Source of the DNA: Puffinus mauretanicus
Taxonomy: Eukaryota > Chordata > Aves > Procellariiformes > Procellariidae
DNA: 64,000 nucleotides
Assembly: GCA_023333565.1 (NCBI GenBank)
Contig: JAJKFH010001315.1
Coordinates: forward strand, 2,580,501-2,644,500
Direction of reading: 5' to 3'
The notes under the pieces: generated by a model
Seen by the model: the letters and a program-made list of their open reading frames with translations, nothing else
What the model was told of the DNA's origin: nothing
Database searches by the model: none
Part shown: piece by piece, positions 10,901-24,460 of the stretch
Position numbering within the stretch: position 1 is the stretch's first letter
Layout of the letters: each line of letters starts with the position of its first letter
Position numbers and translations under genes: made by a program

Positions 10901-13900
10901 AAAACAGGTGCCTTTGCCAGAAGCACTTCCTCTTCTGCATATGGATAATGCTGAATCCAGGAAGGAATGGAGAAGATGGAAGAAAAGTAAACTTCACACA
11001 ACCACTTTTTCAATGACGTACATGCTTTCTGGAGCCACAACTATCCACCAGAAGTGTCATTTAGAACAAGACTGAAGTGTTATCTTCAGTATGTCATAAA
11101 AGGCCAGGGACTAATAACCACTCATAAAACTTCATTCCTTATCTTTACTTGTGTTGGTAAGTTATTCCTGCAGTAATTAGGGATAATATTGCCATATTAT
11201 GTCCTAAGTGTATATTCTTGCAAGTATATGGATGATGAAGCATGAAGAAAAATATGATAGTCATAATCTAAAGTTGCCATATTATATTCAGATTCTGCAG
11301 CCATTTCTAGTGATTTGGGAATGATATGTTACCTGCAAGTATTGTAAGCTGAAAAATGGATGCAAATATCTTTTGACATACTCAGTTATCAGATTCATAG
11401 ATGAAGAGAGCTTAGAAAAAAGGAGGGAGAGCAAAGATAGTAACAATAGAACTCTTTTACTTAATATAATATTACTTAAACATTCTTAATATAATCTAAG
11501 ATTCAAGCCATGGTCTTTAAAATGGAATTAAAACTCTTTCTCCCCTCTTCCCCCATGAATTCCTATAAAAGAAATACTAGTATAAATATAAATTTACCAA
11601 ACACTGGAAGGTACTGTCTAAATCACCATCAAATGTGTAAAGCCTTTTCTCCCATGCCTCAGATACATACAGCATATCCTGTTCACTGACTGGAATGCTC
11701 AATTCTACGCATGTATCAATATGTGTTAAACAAGCTCTACAGAAGTCTCCTATCTTTAAAACAGGCAGACAAGCTTTGAGGTTTGTTCCACAAGGTATTG
11801 AATTATTAGTTTTATTAGCTACAACTGATGTGTCAAAAAATAATTCTATTCAAATGAAGAGTCAGTTAAGCTTCATATTAGGCTTGGGCATACATTTTTG
11901 CCACGAAGCGTTTGGTTATTTATAAATCATAGCAGGAACTCAGACTAACAGATAAGTATATTTCTTTATTCTCTTCTGGATGATAAACTCTTTGTACAAA
12001 ACAAGGGATAAGTAAAAAGTCTGTAATAAACTAAATAGAGAAAACATATCAGGGCTACACTGAAGCTCATATTGTCTTCTTGACACCATGCAACCCAACA
12101 AACTTCCTTGCTCAGACAATGAAGGCTTAAGACTACAGAAAAACTGTTGGGTTTAAAAGCAAACATGAAATCTTGCAATTTGTATCCATGCACCAAAATA
12201 TGGTGCAGAGTTTACTTTATTTTATTTTAAATGTCTATATAACTTCTTAGGAAGCTTCAGAAGTATTTTATGCAACTGTGACCATTTCACTCCCTTTAAA
12301 AACAATACAATAATGTAAATAAAAATCTCACTGTTACATATTAAGAAAAATAATTACTGAGCTGCTTCCTGCTAAATTAGAGAAAAGCAACTCTGAGACC
12401 AAGATTTTTTTTGTTCTGATTCTGATTTAAGCTTTCCTACAACAAAGTGCAATACCTTTCAGTCTTTCTGTTTCTGTTATGAAGATATTTCTATTATGTT
12501 TCTGTGTCTAGGAGAATAAGAGAATGTGTTCTTTAGAATATATAGTTGCATTTTTAAGTCCTGTGCACATAACAAAAGCAAAGTATCCCCCTGCTTTAAG
12601 TCTAAGAATTTGATAGAAAAATCATCATCAATTTGAGTAAATAGCACACATTTTTCACACACAGTATTTTTTATCTGTAGCATACCTCAAGTGCTATCAG
12701 TACAGAAATGAAAGAAATAGAAAAATACAGTCTCAGTGCAATATAGGCCTTAATTATTACTCACTTTTGGCCAATGGTAAAGGAATTGCCAGCTAATAAA
12801 TGATACCATGCCAGGAGGTAGACTGAGGTAGTTCTGCAATTTTCTAGTTCTATCACTTAAAACCAAAAATAGCCGTTATACACATTTATTAAGCCATATA
12901 TGAGGCTTAAACAAGCAGGAATGAAGTGCAAGAATTGTTTATTCCATTACAATTTCAGAATTCTGGAAAGGAAAAGCAGGTTTTAAAGATCACATTTCTG
13001 TAGTATCTACTTTCCCCTATTTCCATACATTTTACCTTTCTAATCTGTGAAATACGAGAGAAAAAATCCAATTTCCATGTTGCTCAGTGCTACAGATGCT
13101 GCTGCTATGGAAACTACCCTTCATGTGCCAGAAATAAAGACATACTGTTGATGTACAGTTACTGCAATGCAAAGCAGCATTACTTTTTAATTTTTCCATT
13201 AAAAGTCTAATATAAATGCCTAAAACATTGCTTCAATGCATTATATATTCTTCTACTTCTAGTGAACTCTGTAACACTTTTGACTACTGAATGTTGTAAG
13301 AGATTTCCATGGAGCTGTCAGCTTATTGTCCGAGGCATACAAAAGAACATTGAGTATTGGAAGTTGGAAAACATATGACTCTGGAACAACCTGTTTCTTT
13401 ATAAAACTGAAATGATGACATTTATCTAATAACAGCTCTACCTAGAATCTATGTATACTTGAAAACTAATGTAGCAAATATTAAATGTCAGTGAGTGTTT
13501 TGATCATAAACAACATCTTGGCCCAGTGTGAAGCTCAGGGGTAGAGAGAAAGTGACCCCTCCTCCACCAAAATTATTCTATAACCAGTTTATATCACGTG
13601 CTTGCTGGCTCTCTGGACGCCCTTTCTCCTCTTCTGTAAAGGTTACTGTTAATGTCTCTCCTGTAGCTTTCAATCAATTTTGGTTTTGTCTCTCTAATTC
13701 ATACTATGATAAAAGTATAAGATAATGCCCTGAATGATGAAGTGGGCCCTCATCTATTGGCTATGCAGATTCAACTGAGAAATGTTTCAGTTATTAGTAC
13801 TGCTCATTACTACCACAATTTTACCTGTTTAGAGCTGAAGCCATGCTTTTGTTCTGTTTCCATGCAGCATCTTCCTAAACCATTACCACAACCTACAGTT

Positions 13901-14560
13901 GCCTCTTCTAGACATTAATTCAATAAAAATGATAATAAAAGAAAAACAGCAGCCCCAGTGGGCCTCAGTCAGTCTCATTTTTTCAGGAACTGTTAAAATG
14001 TTAAAGAAACAAAAATATAACACAGGGACAAGCGATGAAAAAGAATTGCTATAATGACTTTAGCCACAGGTATTTGTGCTTCATTTTTTTCCATCTTCAT
14101 GAAGAAAAGAAATTTTCCTCACTGCTTTCAGGCAGAGTTTGAAGGAAACAGAGATAAATGAAAATAATTCATATTTCAATATAAATTCAAAATTTCCTAA
14201 ATAGGTAGTGCTTCTAGAGCGGTCCAGAGTCAGACTTCTGGATCACATTTTTATAAACACACACATTACGATTCCGTTGGTGAAGGACTGTGTGCTCCCC
14301 ACCTCTGAACAATTAACTCAATAAAATCAAAAGATGAACATCCAAAAACGACAGGGCTGCACCTGCAGAATTTATTCAGACACACATACATGCACATTTA
14401 GTTATGGAATGCCCTATCTGACCAGCTAATTGCATGCACCAACATTTTGCTTATTAATGGGAGCACATAATGTCTAGGACATGAGTTAATGCTTTTCTGA
14501 ATCAGGGCCTGTCTTGCCATGATCAAGGCACAGATCATTAAGTGCTAATGACTGAGGTGG
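10901..14560. other. Noncoding DNA, nothing firmly recognised
   Basis: No frame exceeds 76 codons. The last 180 bases or so (about 14386-14560) are non-repetitive with words such as GCTAATTGCAT and CTTATTAATGG and could be a weakly supported conserved segment. The rest shows nothing. Confidence 0.45.
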
Positions 14561-17500
14561 CACTGGGTGTATTTTCTTCTTTTTCTGCTGAGGTTGTAAA
14601 TTATACACAGAGTTTGGAACATCCCAGATTGACTTACTAATCCTTGATTCCTCAAGGAAGGATGAAATGAGATTCATTCTTCACTGTGAAGCAGACAAAA
14701 AACCTAAGCCTTCATAAACTTCAAACAAAATTATCTAGCTTGGAAGAAGTCTTGTGTTCAATTCCACCTAAGTAGAAATGTGGGCAGGTAAGATTCTGCT
14801 GCAACATAAGTGCCTGCATGTCAAAGGTGACAGCACAACGCATGACCTTTGGTATGGATATTTTAGTATTTAGTTATCAATATAACATAAGATTGGAATA
14901 CCCCTTTCATACTGTACGTCAATGAAAACTTGGTTCCTCTCACTGGTTGTAGAGATAACAAGGACCTGTGCATCAGGTGGTAGTAGAGATATCCCAGATT
15001 AACACGGGAGTATTCTTGCACTAAAGGCAAAAAATTTGCAGTGGGATGAGGCCACATGGGAGTGGCCTATAAGAAGCATCAACGTTCCCCCAATTCTTGC
15101 CATCTCAAGAAGGCATGTCACTGGGGCTACTAGTTCCCAAGCATGTAAGTGCCACAGTGTCCAGACAACAGATTCTCTAACTTGACTCCCAAAAATTACA
15201 CCATAATGAAATCCTCTGCTATGTGAATAGCAGACGAATAATTTTAACATAGGAGTAAAGGTAGTAAAAAATGACAAGGACACTGGCTGCACTGGAAGTG
15301 CTACTATTACTAGCGAGAGTCACATACTGGAGTTGGAGATAGGACATCAGAGAGCAGGTGTTGTACATAACATGAAGTCAAATGAGCTGGGAAGGACAGA
15401 GTTTAAGAGTTCTTGCTCTCAACAGCCCCCCCCCACAACAGTCTCTAATGGTTTTGTACTACTTAAATTCCAACAATAAAAAGCATGAGTGAAAAAGAGG
15501 ATTTTGTTCACAAAACTAAGTTGGAAGGTAGCAGAGCTTCCCTAATCCCAATCACATAAAGGTTAACCATTCCTGTGTCTGGTCTTTCGCTGTCCAGGAT
15601 GGGATAGCAGTCTTAGTCCTTATTCTTCTCCTGGAGCCATGTCCAAGTGTTGAAGGCTTAACAAACACAAACATGAATTTCCTTTTCCACTCTTCACCCA
15701 CCTCACTGAACAGCATATGTGTGCCAACCTTTTCTAAACCTACACCCATCATGCAATTCGTAGAAGCTTTTGGAAATTATAGTCCATCGTCCTACAGAGG
15801 TTATCAGGAAACAGAAGTAATAAGAATCTTGCGAGAACCATGCCAACGAGCATACATTTTCTCTGCACTGGGGTGAAGAAATTGCCAGCATCATGTTTAG
15901 ATCCTGTTTGCTCAGTCTCAAGCAGCAACCCAAAAGGATAAAGGTATCCAAACCACAGTTTAACCCATGTTAAGTAGAGAGCAAAACTTCATTAATACTT
16001 GGAGCACTTTAAATCAATATTTAGACATTTAATTATTTTGTTCATTTTACTTGAATACATTAGTAAAGCCTGATAGAACTATTAGGACTCCCTGTGATTA
16101 ACATACTTGAATCAGCAAAAGGTGGCAATTAAATAAAAATCTACTTGTTTTTCTGGTCTATCACAGAATTTGCATAATTTAGCAATTATTTTATCATTTT
16201 GAATATATATTAAAAGTGGTTTTCTGCTTTTTAATTGTAAGCTATATTCTACATATTTTAATTCTAGCTGCCTTATGAATATATTTTGAGTCACATGTAA
16301 AAATATTTTTGGCTGGCTCAAATTTGTAAAATTTTTGTCTCTTCTATCACCAAAAGGTGTTCATGTATCAAAGATCATTAAGTGTGATTTGTGATTTGCT
16401 CATTAAAAGCATATTTACAGATTATATTGTAAATTAGAGCTTTTGGGGGGATAATTATTTTTCTAGTAGCTCAGAAAATATTTAGCTAACTCCACACTCC
16501 GTCAGATAATGAGACTTCCCTCTGTACGTAATTTTAGTGCTTTCTACAAAGACTAAAGCCATACCGATGATTTATGCTGCACAAATATAGATTATCAAGT
16601 AGATCTAAACAAATGGATATCACTGGAAGTTCATTTCAGAGGATTTTGGATCAGAACAATGTATCTTTAGTTTGAACTTTAATATCAAAATATTGAGTGT
16701 ATGGTCAGAATAGTGTCCATCACAATCCCACTATATTTCCTGTCTTTATTCTTTTTCCATAAAAATTTATTTCAATCAGATAGTGTACTGAATCAGGGAG
16801 TGTACTGAACAAACTGCATCTTTTGTCTAACCACATAGCCTTTCTTAAATTTTCTATTCTGTTCACTAAGGTTGCTATAGCTTATCATAATCTTTAGTTA
16901 CAAAGTGATAAAATAATTACAGAAGAATTTGCATGTGGAGTATAAGGAGCAGTTGTTTATAATAAAGTATTTCTAAAGGCATTTTTAAATGTGTTACTTT
17001 TACTGTGGCTCAGAAAATTGATGCCTAAACAACAGTCACATTTGAAATTATCCTTATGGCCAAAAACAAAAGAGTTTGTTGGCTTCAGTCTTGCTACAAA
17101 ACCAGGTATCCCCATACTGGTGAGATTTCTACACAAATGGACCAATTCGAACCCTAAATGGTCATGTCAGCATTAAAAACATAATGTTAAAATAGGCAAA
17201 CTAACCTACATGACCCATATAGACGTCAAAGGGAATACGCAATGAGTTGTACGGTGTACGCACAGCATCTCCTCTGTATTTGGTGTAAAGTTAGGCACAG
17301 ATCTGAATTCCTTTTGAATGGAACAAAACCAGAAGTCATGGTCCAGGAGCACAACTAACATGCTCCAGGTGCTAATGGGTATTCAAAGTAAACCACTTTG
17401 AAAAATATATAAAAGTATACATTGTGTCCTCAGCAGCAAATGTTTTGTGCTGAAGACGCACTCCTGCTGCACTACTTGCTAATGGAGACGTATCTACAGA

Positions 17501-19230
17501 AATTCATGTATAAAGTGTACTGTATGTGACACTAAAGGAATAGGTTATGCTGAGTTACCCATAACTGTCCTAGCATACACAAAATAATAAATCCATTATG
17601 TTTTGTTGGAGCTGTTGTTGCAAATATACTCTTCAATTGCCTGGTGGAATATCAAAGAATTACAGGAAGTTATACAACAGGTTCCAACCATGTAAGCACC
17701 TTTTTCTTTAAGCTTCTAAGATCCATACTGAGCTTACAGCACAGGCAAAAATAAGCCATGCTCTATAAAGAACATTACAAAGAAGAGAGGAGGGAAAAAG
17801 ATACAATCACTCTATCCCTCCCACAAATTTACTCATGATTTTCCAGAAATAAATGACTATGTTAGGAAATACTGATTCACTGGGGTGGGAGATAAGGAGA
17901 AAGGAAACCTGGAGTTTTTGGTCCAAATCTATATAATCATGATTATCGTTTGAACAGTGATGGCTTCCCTTAGCTTATGTACCAGACCCTGACATAGAGA
18001 AAGTCCTCTGGGAAATTCCAGAGTTGATGATCCAATGGCATAGGCTTTTTTATTATGTTACTGAACTAACACACTTCTGTGGGCAGGACTGTGTGGTCTA
18101 ATACTTAAAATTTGGTGGAGAAATTTTGTCCTCTTGGGCTGTGTCCCGTTTTGGAAGTTCTGTTCCTTGGGATTAAATTTTGCCTGCATGCAAAAAAGAT
18201 GTAAAATTGGACTTTGTTGCCGGCAAAGCTATGAAAGCAATATGCGTCTGACTTGCCCATCGATAAATATCCTCAACTGTTGGAAAGATTATTATCACAG
18301 TGCCACAGCTATGTTTAGGGTCTGTATCTGTGTTTTTGACAATAGGTTGATATCTTGACGACTGCATAAGAAAGGGTGACAATGTATGCGTGAGACTATA
18401 CTATCAACCTGAAAATAAACATCAGTCTTATCAATGGAGTTAAATATTTATGACATAAGTAAAGCTAAAAAATTTAACATCAGAATTACTGATATAAAAA
18501 TGTGAAACCTTAATCTGGTCAGACTAACATACTAATGCAATTCTTAGAAAGAAAAACTTTCTAAAGAGTACAAAAGATGAACATGGGAAAAACATCTATA
18601 ATGCCCACAGGCTAGTAAATGTATGATTAGATTTCAATGAAATATCTCCTGCTAAATTCAGTAGGATCATACAAACATAGTCTGAACCCTAAGAAACCTC
18701 ACCCAAAGACGACAGAGGTGACCTTGGTTTTTTCATGATGCTTTTACAAGGCCTGGGTAAGCTGGAAGCAACTCAGCTTCAGAGATGTTCCAGAGAGATG
18801 TGTAGTAAAGTTTTCCAAGGAATAATGATACATCCATTTGTCTTTACTGCTGTATGTAAGAACTGTTCCAGGAGGTCAGGGACGTTCAGTAATTTGAAAC
18901 ATAAGTGAATTTCCTCTGAAATGAACATACCAGCAAAAAACACTTAAAATATAGTGTTGTAAGGAAACCTGTTATAGGTTCGTATTTGTGAATTTGGTAT
19001 GTTATTTATTTAAAATAAATAAATTTTTGCATATGCATCATGATATCTTAATTGTTCAAGAAGAGATGTGTACTTTCAGCTGCAGCTGGTTATAAATAAA
19101 CAATTTTACCACTGTGTTAAACTAGGAAACTGAGGCTGAAATAGGTCGTGGACTCTCCAGTAATTATGCCTGAAGTCCTGCTAAATGTGATAACATGAGA
19201 ATTTAACAGTTGCTTTCTGATTGCTAAAAG
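14561..19230. other. Noncoding DNA with several short overlapping frames
   Basis: Between about 14.8 and 16.0 kb the base composition is a little more balanced and short frames (60-97 codons) overlap on both strands. None resembles a known protein and none has paired splice sites I trust. A run of ten C lies near 15425-15434. Nothing else is supported. Confidence 0.45.
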
Positions 19231-19260
19231 TTTAATTAAAAAAAAAAAGAAAAAAAAACC
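19231..19260. repeat. A-rich low-complexity tract
   Basis: A run of A broken once by G, then A again and CC. No element ends here, so it is simple sequence and not a retroposon tail that I can recognise. Confidence 0.75.
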
Positions 19261-21649
19261 ACAAAAATTCTTAAGCATATTCTGTATGTAGAGAAAAATA
19301 TAATCCTAAAGATGATCAATTGATGCTACAGACGAGAAAGCATCTAAAGCTCAGAGGACCATGGTTGTGAAACTACAGTTCATTTAAAAAATAAATAAAT
19401 AATGAGACTTCATTAGCTTCCACTGAAGTGGAGAAAGTTAAAGGTCTTCTCTAAGTTAAAAGCTGTAACAAAGAAAGCAGAGGAAGCAAAGAAACAAAGG
19501 AGCAAAGGAAATAGAAGAATGTCTTGTGAAATTAAGCAGTGGGGTTTTTTTCCTCCTCTCTATGTCTTTGACAACGGAGGAAGTCAATGAAAATGATAGA
19601 CTGATGTTCAAGAAACATAACTTGATTATTCTAGCAGCAGTGAAAGGGAAATGCTGCAAATAATTCATCAGAATACCAGAGAATCAAAAAGGAAAAAAAA
19701 AAAGAAAAAAAGAAAAAAAGCCCATGACAATATACTGTATATTCTGGCATGATAAGTTGCTTCACACAGCAGATAATTTATCCAAGCTGTGTGATACATC
19801 TCATTAAAGGAGCAACCACCAAAAGTAACTTCTGATTTGCTATGTGCTGCTCAATCTATCAAAAAACAGTCTCTTCATACTTGTAATGTTGGCACTAAGA
19901 AAAGTGTTGAAATATGTCACCTTATTTTGAAATACCTTATAGCAAATTAATATATTCTACATTACAAAGTACTTTGTTTACTGAACGACAGTATGTTAAC
20001 TACACTCAGTGTAAAATGCTGCAGTAAACAAGGTTGCTTTCCATTGATTTTTAGTGCACTGTGTGATGGGTGTATGCTAGTCCAATGCTTCTTGTCTGAC
20101 ATGATAGATAAATTGACAAAAAACTTTAGGATGCCTGATTAATTTGATAGATTAGAAGGTATACCACAACTAAGGAATAAGACGCAATGGTACAACTTTA
20201 CTAGGGTTTAAGAAATGAGAGAAGGAGAGGAGATGTACAAATAGATTGATTATAGTATCTACTATTTCATGCAGTCCTACATTTTATTTTCTATTTCTGT
20301 ATTCAAAAGATGAAAGGAAAGAAAAACATTTTGTTTACTTGATCGGTAATGTTTATTTCTTGGAAATAGAAGAAGATGTGTCAAGTGACTGCTACTGAAC
20401 ATTCCTATATGGCCTTGACAAATTTTGATAGAAAGTTTGCACAAAACTGTTCACTGGGAAAGTTATTGCCATTCTGAATTTCTCAGAACTGCATGAAGTC
20501 ATAAAACTTATATTACTAAGATAGGAATTAAAAAATTAAGAGCCATAACCTTATGAGCTTATAAACAGCATGAAATGAAAAGCAGCACATTAATAGGAGT
20601 CTCAGTGAAGTGTCCAAGTCTTAAAGATTTACAGCTACAGCCTTTTCTTTTTAATAATAAAAAAAAATCATTACCTCAGTCAAAAGTCGTATTTATGCTG
20701 CCATCACAGACGTGACTGCTTCTTGATAAACACAGCAGGTACGCTAGCTGTAAGCTTATTTGGGTGACTGATAACGAAGTACTAACAGCCCCAGAAATCA
20801 TGAAGCTGAATGATTATCCAGGTGGTAAACCTGTGATAGGTGCTACCATGGTTTCATGGTGTTTGCTATCTGAACCAGCTAGCCCACGTTTAAAACTAAC
20901 CCTACATGGCCTAGGCCAGAGGTTCAAGATTATGATTTAATTTGTTTCCTCCTGAAATGGTTGCCTCTAGTCTTATAGTCTTAAAATGAGCCCTGCCACT
21001 CATCAAGGTTTGTTACACTGTTTAAAAAGGAGCAAGCCATAGATAAGATGTAATTTAGGAAGAAATTTTTAATAACCTCTCAGCTGTTAATTGCTGCTTC
21101 CCAAAAGAGACCAGAGACAAGAGTGTATGTGTATGAATGTTCCTCCTCCCCTCCATTCCCCGGAAAAAAGCTGACACACGTCCCAGCTGGTTGGTTGCCA
21201 TTGCCAAGAACATCAAAGAGGAAATGCACTTGCACAAACAGCTTAGATGACACCAGACAGCTGGGGTTTGGCTCTTCCTTCTCCTTCCGTTTCTGGTAGC
21301 TGTGCTTACCTCCAAGGAACAGAAGTCAGAAAGACAACTACAGAAGATTTTTGTTCATTCAGTCTGTTGGCAAGAATACACATCTCTGAAGTTCCTGAAA
21401 GGCAACATCTTACAATACACAGGTAGGATAGGTATCTTCCACCTCCTTGTTTGTGCCTGACACATAGCCTGTTGACTTGGCATACTAAAATAAGGCTTAA
21501 TACATAATGTAAAGGCATTCTGTGATTGCATAAACCGTAAGCACATTTTTGACTGGAGCAGAAATATTTTTAAAAGTTACTGTGCAGTAGTAAACTTTAT
21601 GCTAGATTTAGATTGCAATTTAACTTGCATTTAGAAAATAAAGCCTCCC
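19261..21649. other. Noncoding DNA, nothing recognised
   Basis: Short frames only (up to 86 codons) with no family resemblance. It contains the A/G tract at 19693-19720. Confidence 0.5.
19693..19720. repeat. A-rich (AAAAAAAG)-type tract
   Basis: Runs of seven to eleven A separated by single G, about 28 bases long. Confidence 0.8.
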
Positions 21650-22620
21650 AACAAAAACCCCATCCTTCTCTTCTAACCATGTCCCTCGTGATAAAAATGA
21701 GGGACCTGTCCTCTTTAAAAATAAGCTTGGATTCCCCTAACTACTACCATGTCTCTTCCTCCTGTCCGACTTTGCTTTCATGAAGTGACCAGTTCACAGT
21801 ACCTAAAAGTTCCTCTCCCCCAGTTCTAGCCCATGTTTTAGCCTGTTTCATCTAGTTTAACCTGTTCTTATCAATGTCTCTGATGACGTCTCCATAGTCA
21901 AAATTCATCCCATCTTTGACTTGTCAGACCTCTAGTAGCTCTATGCCTTACTTTGAACAACAGAAATACAAAAGTCAATGTCATACAGGCATCACACATG
22001 CAGAACAAGTAGATTTTAACCACAATTCTGTTTCAGGCTTGCTAGTGCTTTCATGCAACGTTTTAGCCATTAGGAAGAGCTCAGCATATCCATGAGGGCT
22101 CTTAATCCTCCCCATAAGCTCTTTCCAATATGTCCATTGTAGATAACTATTACATCCTCCCTATCACTCCAGCCAACAGCCAGGACAGATCTCCAGCTTC
22201 ACCTTTTTGTAGGTCCACCTGTACAAGTAATGGCTAAATATTTCACATTCTTTCTCTACAGCAGCATGAAGAAAGTAATTTCTAATCCAGCCACTCAGGT
22301 AAAATGATTGCTGTCATTGGTCTTGACTGCTAGGATATGACTTCCACATGATTTGACTGCTACACTTTTTGTGTAGTCTTAAACAAAAAACTTGCCCTCC
22401 TGCATCCATTCAAGAAGTGGCTACAAATGTTATGCTAGTATATATGCTGAAATTAGATCATCTCCATCATCTTCCATCTCGCTACCAATTTGCTCTTCTC
22501 TACTATGTCAAAGAGGAGCCATTTATTTTTATATTCACAAAGACTTACACTGTTGCCATCTCTGATTGAGTACAAGGCTGACTATTCTGTTGCTAGCTCC
22601 CATCATTTAAATCTTCAAAG
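21650..22620. other. Pyrimidine-rich block, possible old antisense retroelement
   Basis: The plus strand is unusually rich in C and T for nearly 1 kb, with runs such as CATCCTTCTCTTCT, CTCTTCCTCCTGTC and CTCCATCATCTTCCATCTC. Decayed LINE reverse-transcriptase sequence read from its antisense strand often has this look, because the sense strand is purine-rich. I could not align any family motif, so this is only a composition-based suggestion. Confidence 0.2.
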
Positions 22621-23277
22621 TATCTTTATCCTTTTCTGGATTAGAGCAGCAGCAACACTTTAAACTGTGACAGTCATTTCTAGAGTGCTCATCTGAAATG
22701 CAGGCAGATATCCCAGAGAACATATTTGCAAAATGATTAGCTCTGGAAGTTTTGAGCAGCAAAACTGTCTGGTATATGATTAGGAACTCTACGTTACTCT
22801 TTAGAGGCAGCCAAAATTTTGGGATCACACAATGTCATACAGAGATAGAAAAAAAGAAAGCATCTTAGTTTCTGAAACTTGAAAAACAGCAATAAACAAA
22901 GGAAAACATTTCAAAGTTACCAACATTACAAACATTTTCAGAAGCAGCAGCTGCTAGTAAATTTGATAAAGTACACAAATGAAGAAAGGAGAGATTCACA
23001 AAAGCTGACGGACAGAGATGAAGAATAAGAGATAACTGAGACAGTGAGGGTAGTAACATGCTAAATTATGAAAGGACATTGATAATCTGGGTTGAAGTAG
23101 TGTGACATACTGGAAAGGAGAAGCCAGACTGAAAATTACCAGTTAGAATACTGTCAAATGGGAAATCAGTTCTTCAGGAAAATATGGTATGTTTTAAAAA
23201 AATGACAGGGTTGGAAGTGCGCCCTCCGTTAATGCAATCTTTTAAAAATATACAAATAAGCATTCTTTCCTTTTTAG
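22621..23277. other. Noncoding DNA, nothing recognised
   Basis: Two unrecognised minus-strand frames of 64-73 codons and no other structure. It ends in the pyrimidine tract before 23278. Confidence 0.45.
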
Positions 23278-23327
23278 ATACCACCATTTCCCTGCATATA
23301 GAAAATAAATATCCTGGAGCCAAACAG
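23278..23327 (+). other. Weak exon-like segment with acceptor and donor sites
   Basis: A clean pyrimidine tract, CATTCTTTCCTTTTTAG, ends at 23277. A good donor, CAG then GTATGA, begins at 23328. The 50 bases between are open in one of three frames (after two leading bases), giving TISLHIENKYPGAKQ. The phase does not fit directly after the exon-like segment at 2630, which ends on a codon boundary. The peptide is unknown to me. At this length a single open frame carries little weight. Confidence 0.12.
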
Positions 23328-23975
23328 GTATGATTCCCATGTTGCTCTGTGCCAGACAGTCCAATGTTCCCACAAAGAACCTTGACCGATCATAGGCAAA
23401 GGTTCTTGTCAGAATTCATCTGACAAGGATACAGTTTCATAAAGAGAAGAGATGTCACTTCAAAGAGGGATATCACTAAGTTGCACTGTCAGAAAACTGA
23501 AGCAGGCCTTTTCTTTTACAAGTTGTTTGCAGATTGAGATTCTAAGAACTTTACTACTAAACTGCTTGATTATTAGTTGGCAGTAACTTAAATGACACAC
23601 AGTATGCTAAGTATTCTTGCATTAACTGAGTTCCAGTAAGTTTTTATAAAATGCTCTGTTCTGCTCAATAATGTGAATTATGTTCTATGTTTCATAACTG
23701 TCTTAATTTTCTTAAACATAACAGCAACTTAAATTGCATTTTCCTGATAAGCTGATGTGTAACAAAAAGAAATCTGTATAAGTAAAGCTACATACCATAC
23801 AAACACACCAAGAATATCCTACTTTTTGTAGTACATTTAATGCACAATATATAACGCAGCTTTTTTTTAAGAAGAGACAATGTCTTTAAAACACATCCTT
23901 TACTATAGAATAAGGTATTCTTTACAGATTTTCATTAGAAATTAAGGAAAAATAATGGACGCCATTGCATTATTT
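23328..23975. other. Noncoding DNA, nothing recognised
   Basis: AT-rich sequence with no frame above the noise and no repeat. Confidence 0.45.
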
Positions 23976-23993
23976 AAAAAAAAAGGGGGGGGG
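23976..23993. repeat. Homopolymer pair A9-G9
   Basis: Nine A run directly into nine G. Such junctions are mutation-prone and are frequent sites of sequencing error. Confidence 0.9.
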
Positions 23994-24460
23994 AGGTGAG
24001 AATTATATTGTCATTAACATATATCGTAAAACTACCCATTGCTTCTAACAAAGAAAGGATTGAGTTTAAATGGCAAATGACAACATTATCAGCTTTAGCT
24101 GGATTTATAAACCAGAAGGCTGGCGTGAATGACTGCAACTCTACAAAGAATGTAACACTTGGGTTCTGCAATAAGTTTATGTATTTCACTGAATTACATT
24201 TGCTTATTTAGATTTGGATATATGCATAAAATTAAGCAGAATAGTTAAGTCAGTATATTTATTGTGTATTATAGCCATCGGTAACAATCAAGACCATCAG
24301 CTTAAAAACCAGTTTGTAACCCAAAGTTACTTAGCTAGTTTTCCATTCCATGCTATTAGAAAAAAAGAGGAAGAAATTTGTCTACAACTGAAATCCCAGG
24401 AACCCCGTGGGAGCAAGATAGTGCATTGTTGCTTAGAACGTGGCTTTTAAAATTCACCAA
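23994..24460. promoter_or_regulatory. Possible conserved noncoding element (unproven)
   Basis: Frames stay open at the same place on both strands (roughly 23974-24211) and continue on the plus strand to 24450, yet the peptides look random. Non-repetitive sequence with few stops on either strand is often conserved noncoding DNA. Words such as GTCATTAACATAT, TTTATAAACC and ATTTGCTTATTTAG fit homeodomain and forkhead sites. Evidence is by appearance only. Confidence 0.22.

Noticed and set aside
14840..15960. Cluster of overlapping short frames on both strands
   Set aside because: Peptides are not protein-like and no repeat family or splice pair could be recognised; the cause may be slightly higher GC.
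22260..22297. CTTTCTCTACAG acceptor and CAG|GTAAAA donor about 37 bases apart
   Set aside because: The donor is weak, the segment is tiny and it lies in the pyrimidine-rich block, where acceptor-like tracts are expected by chance.
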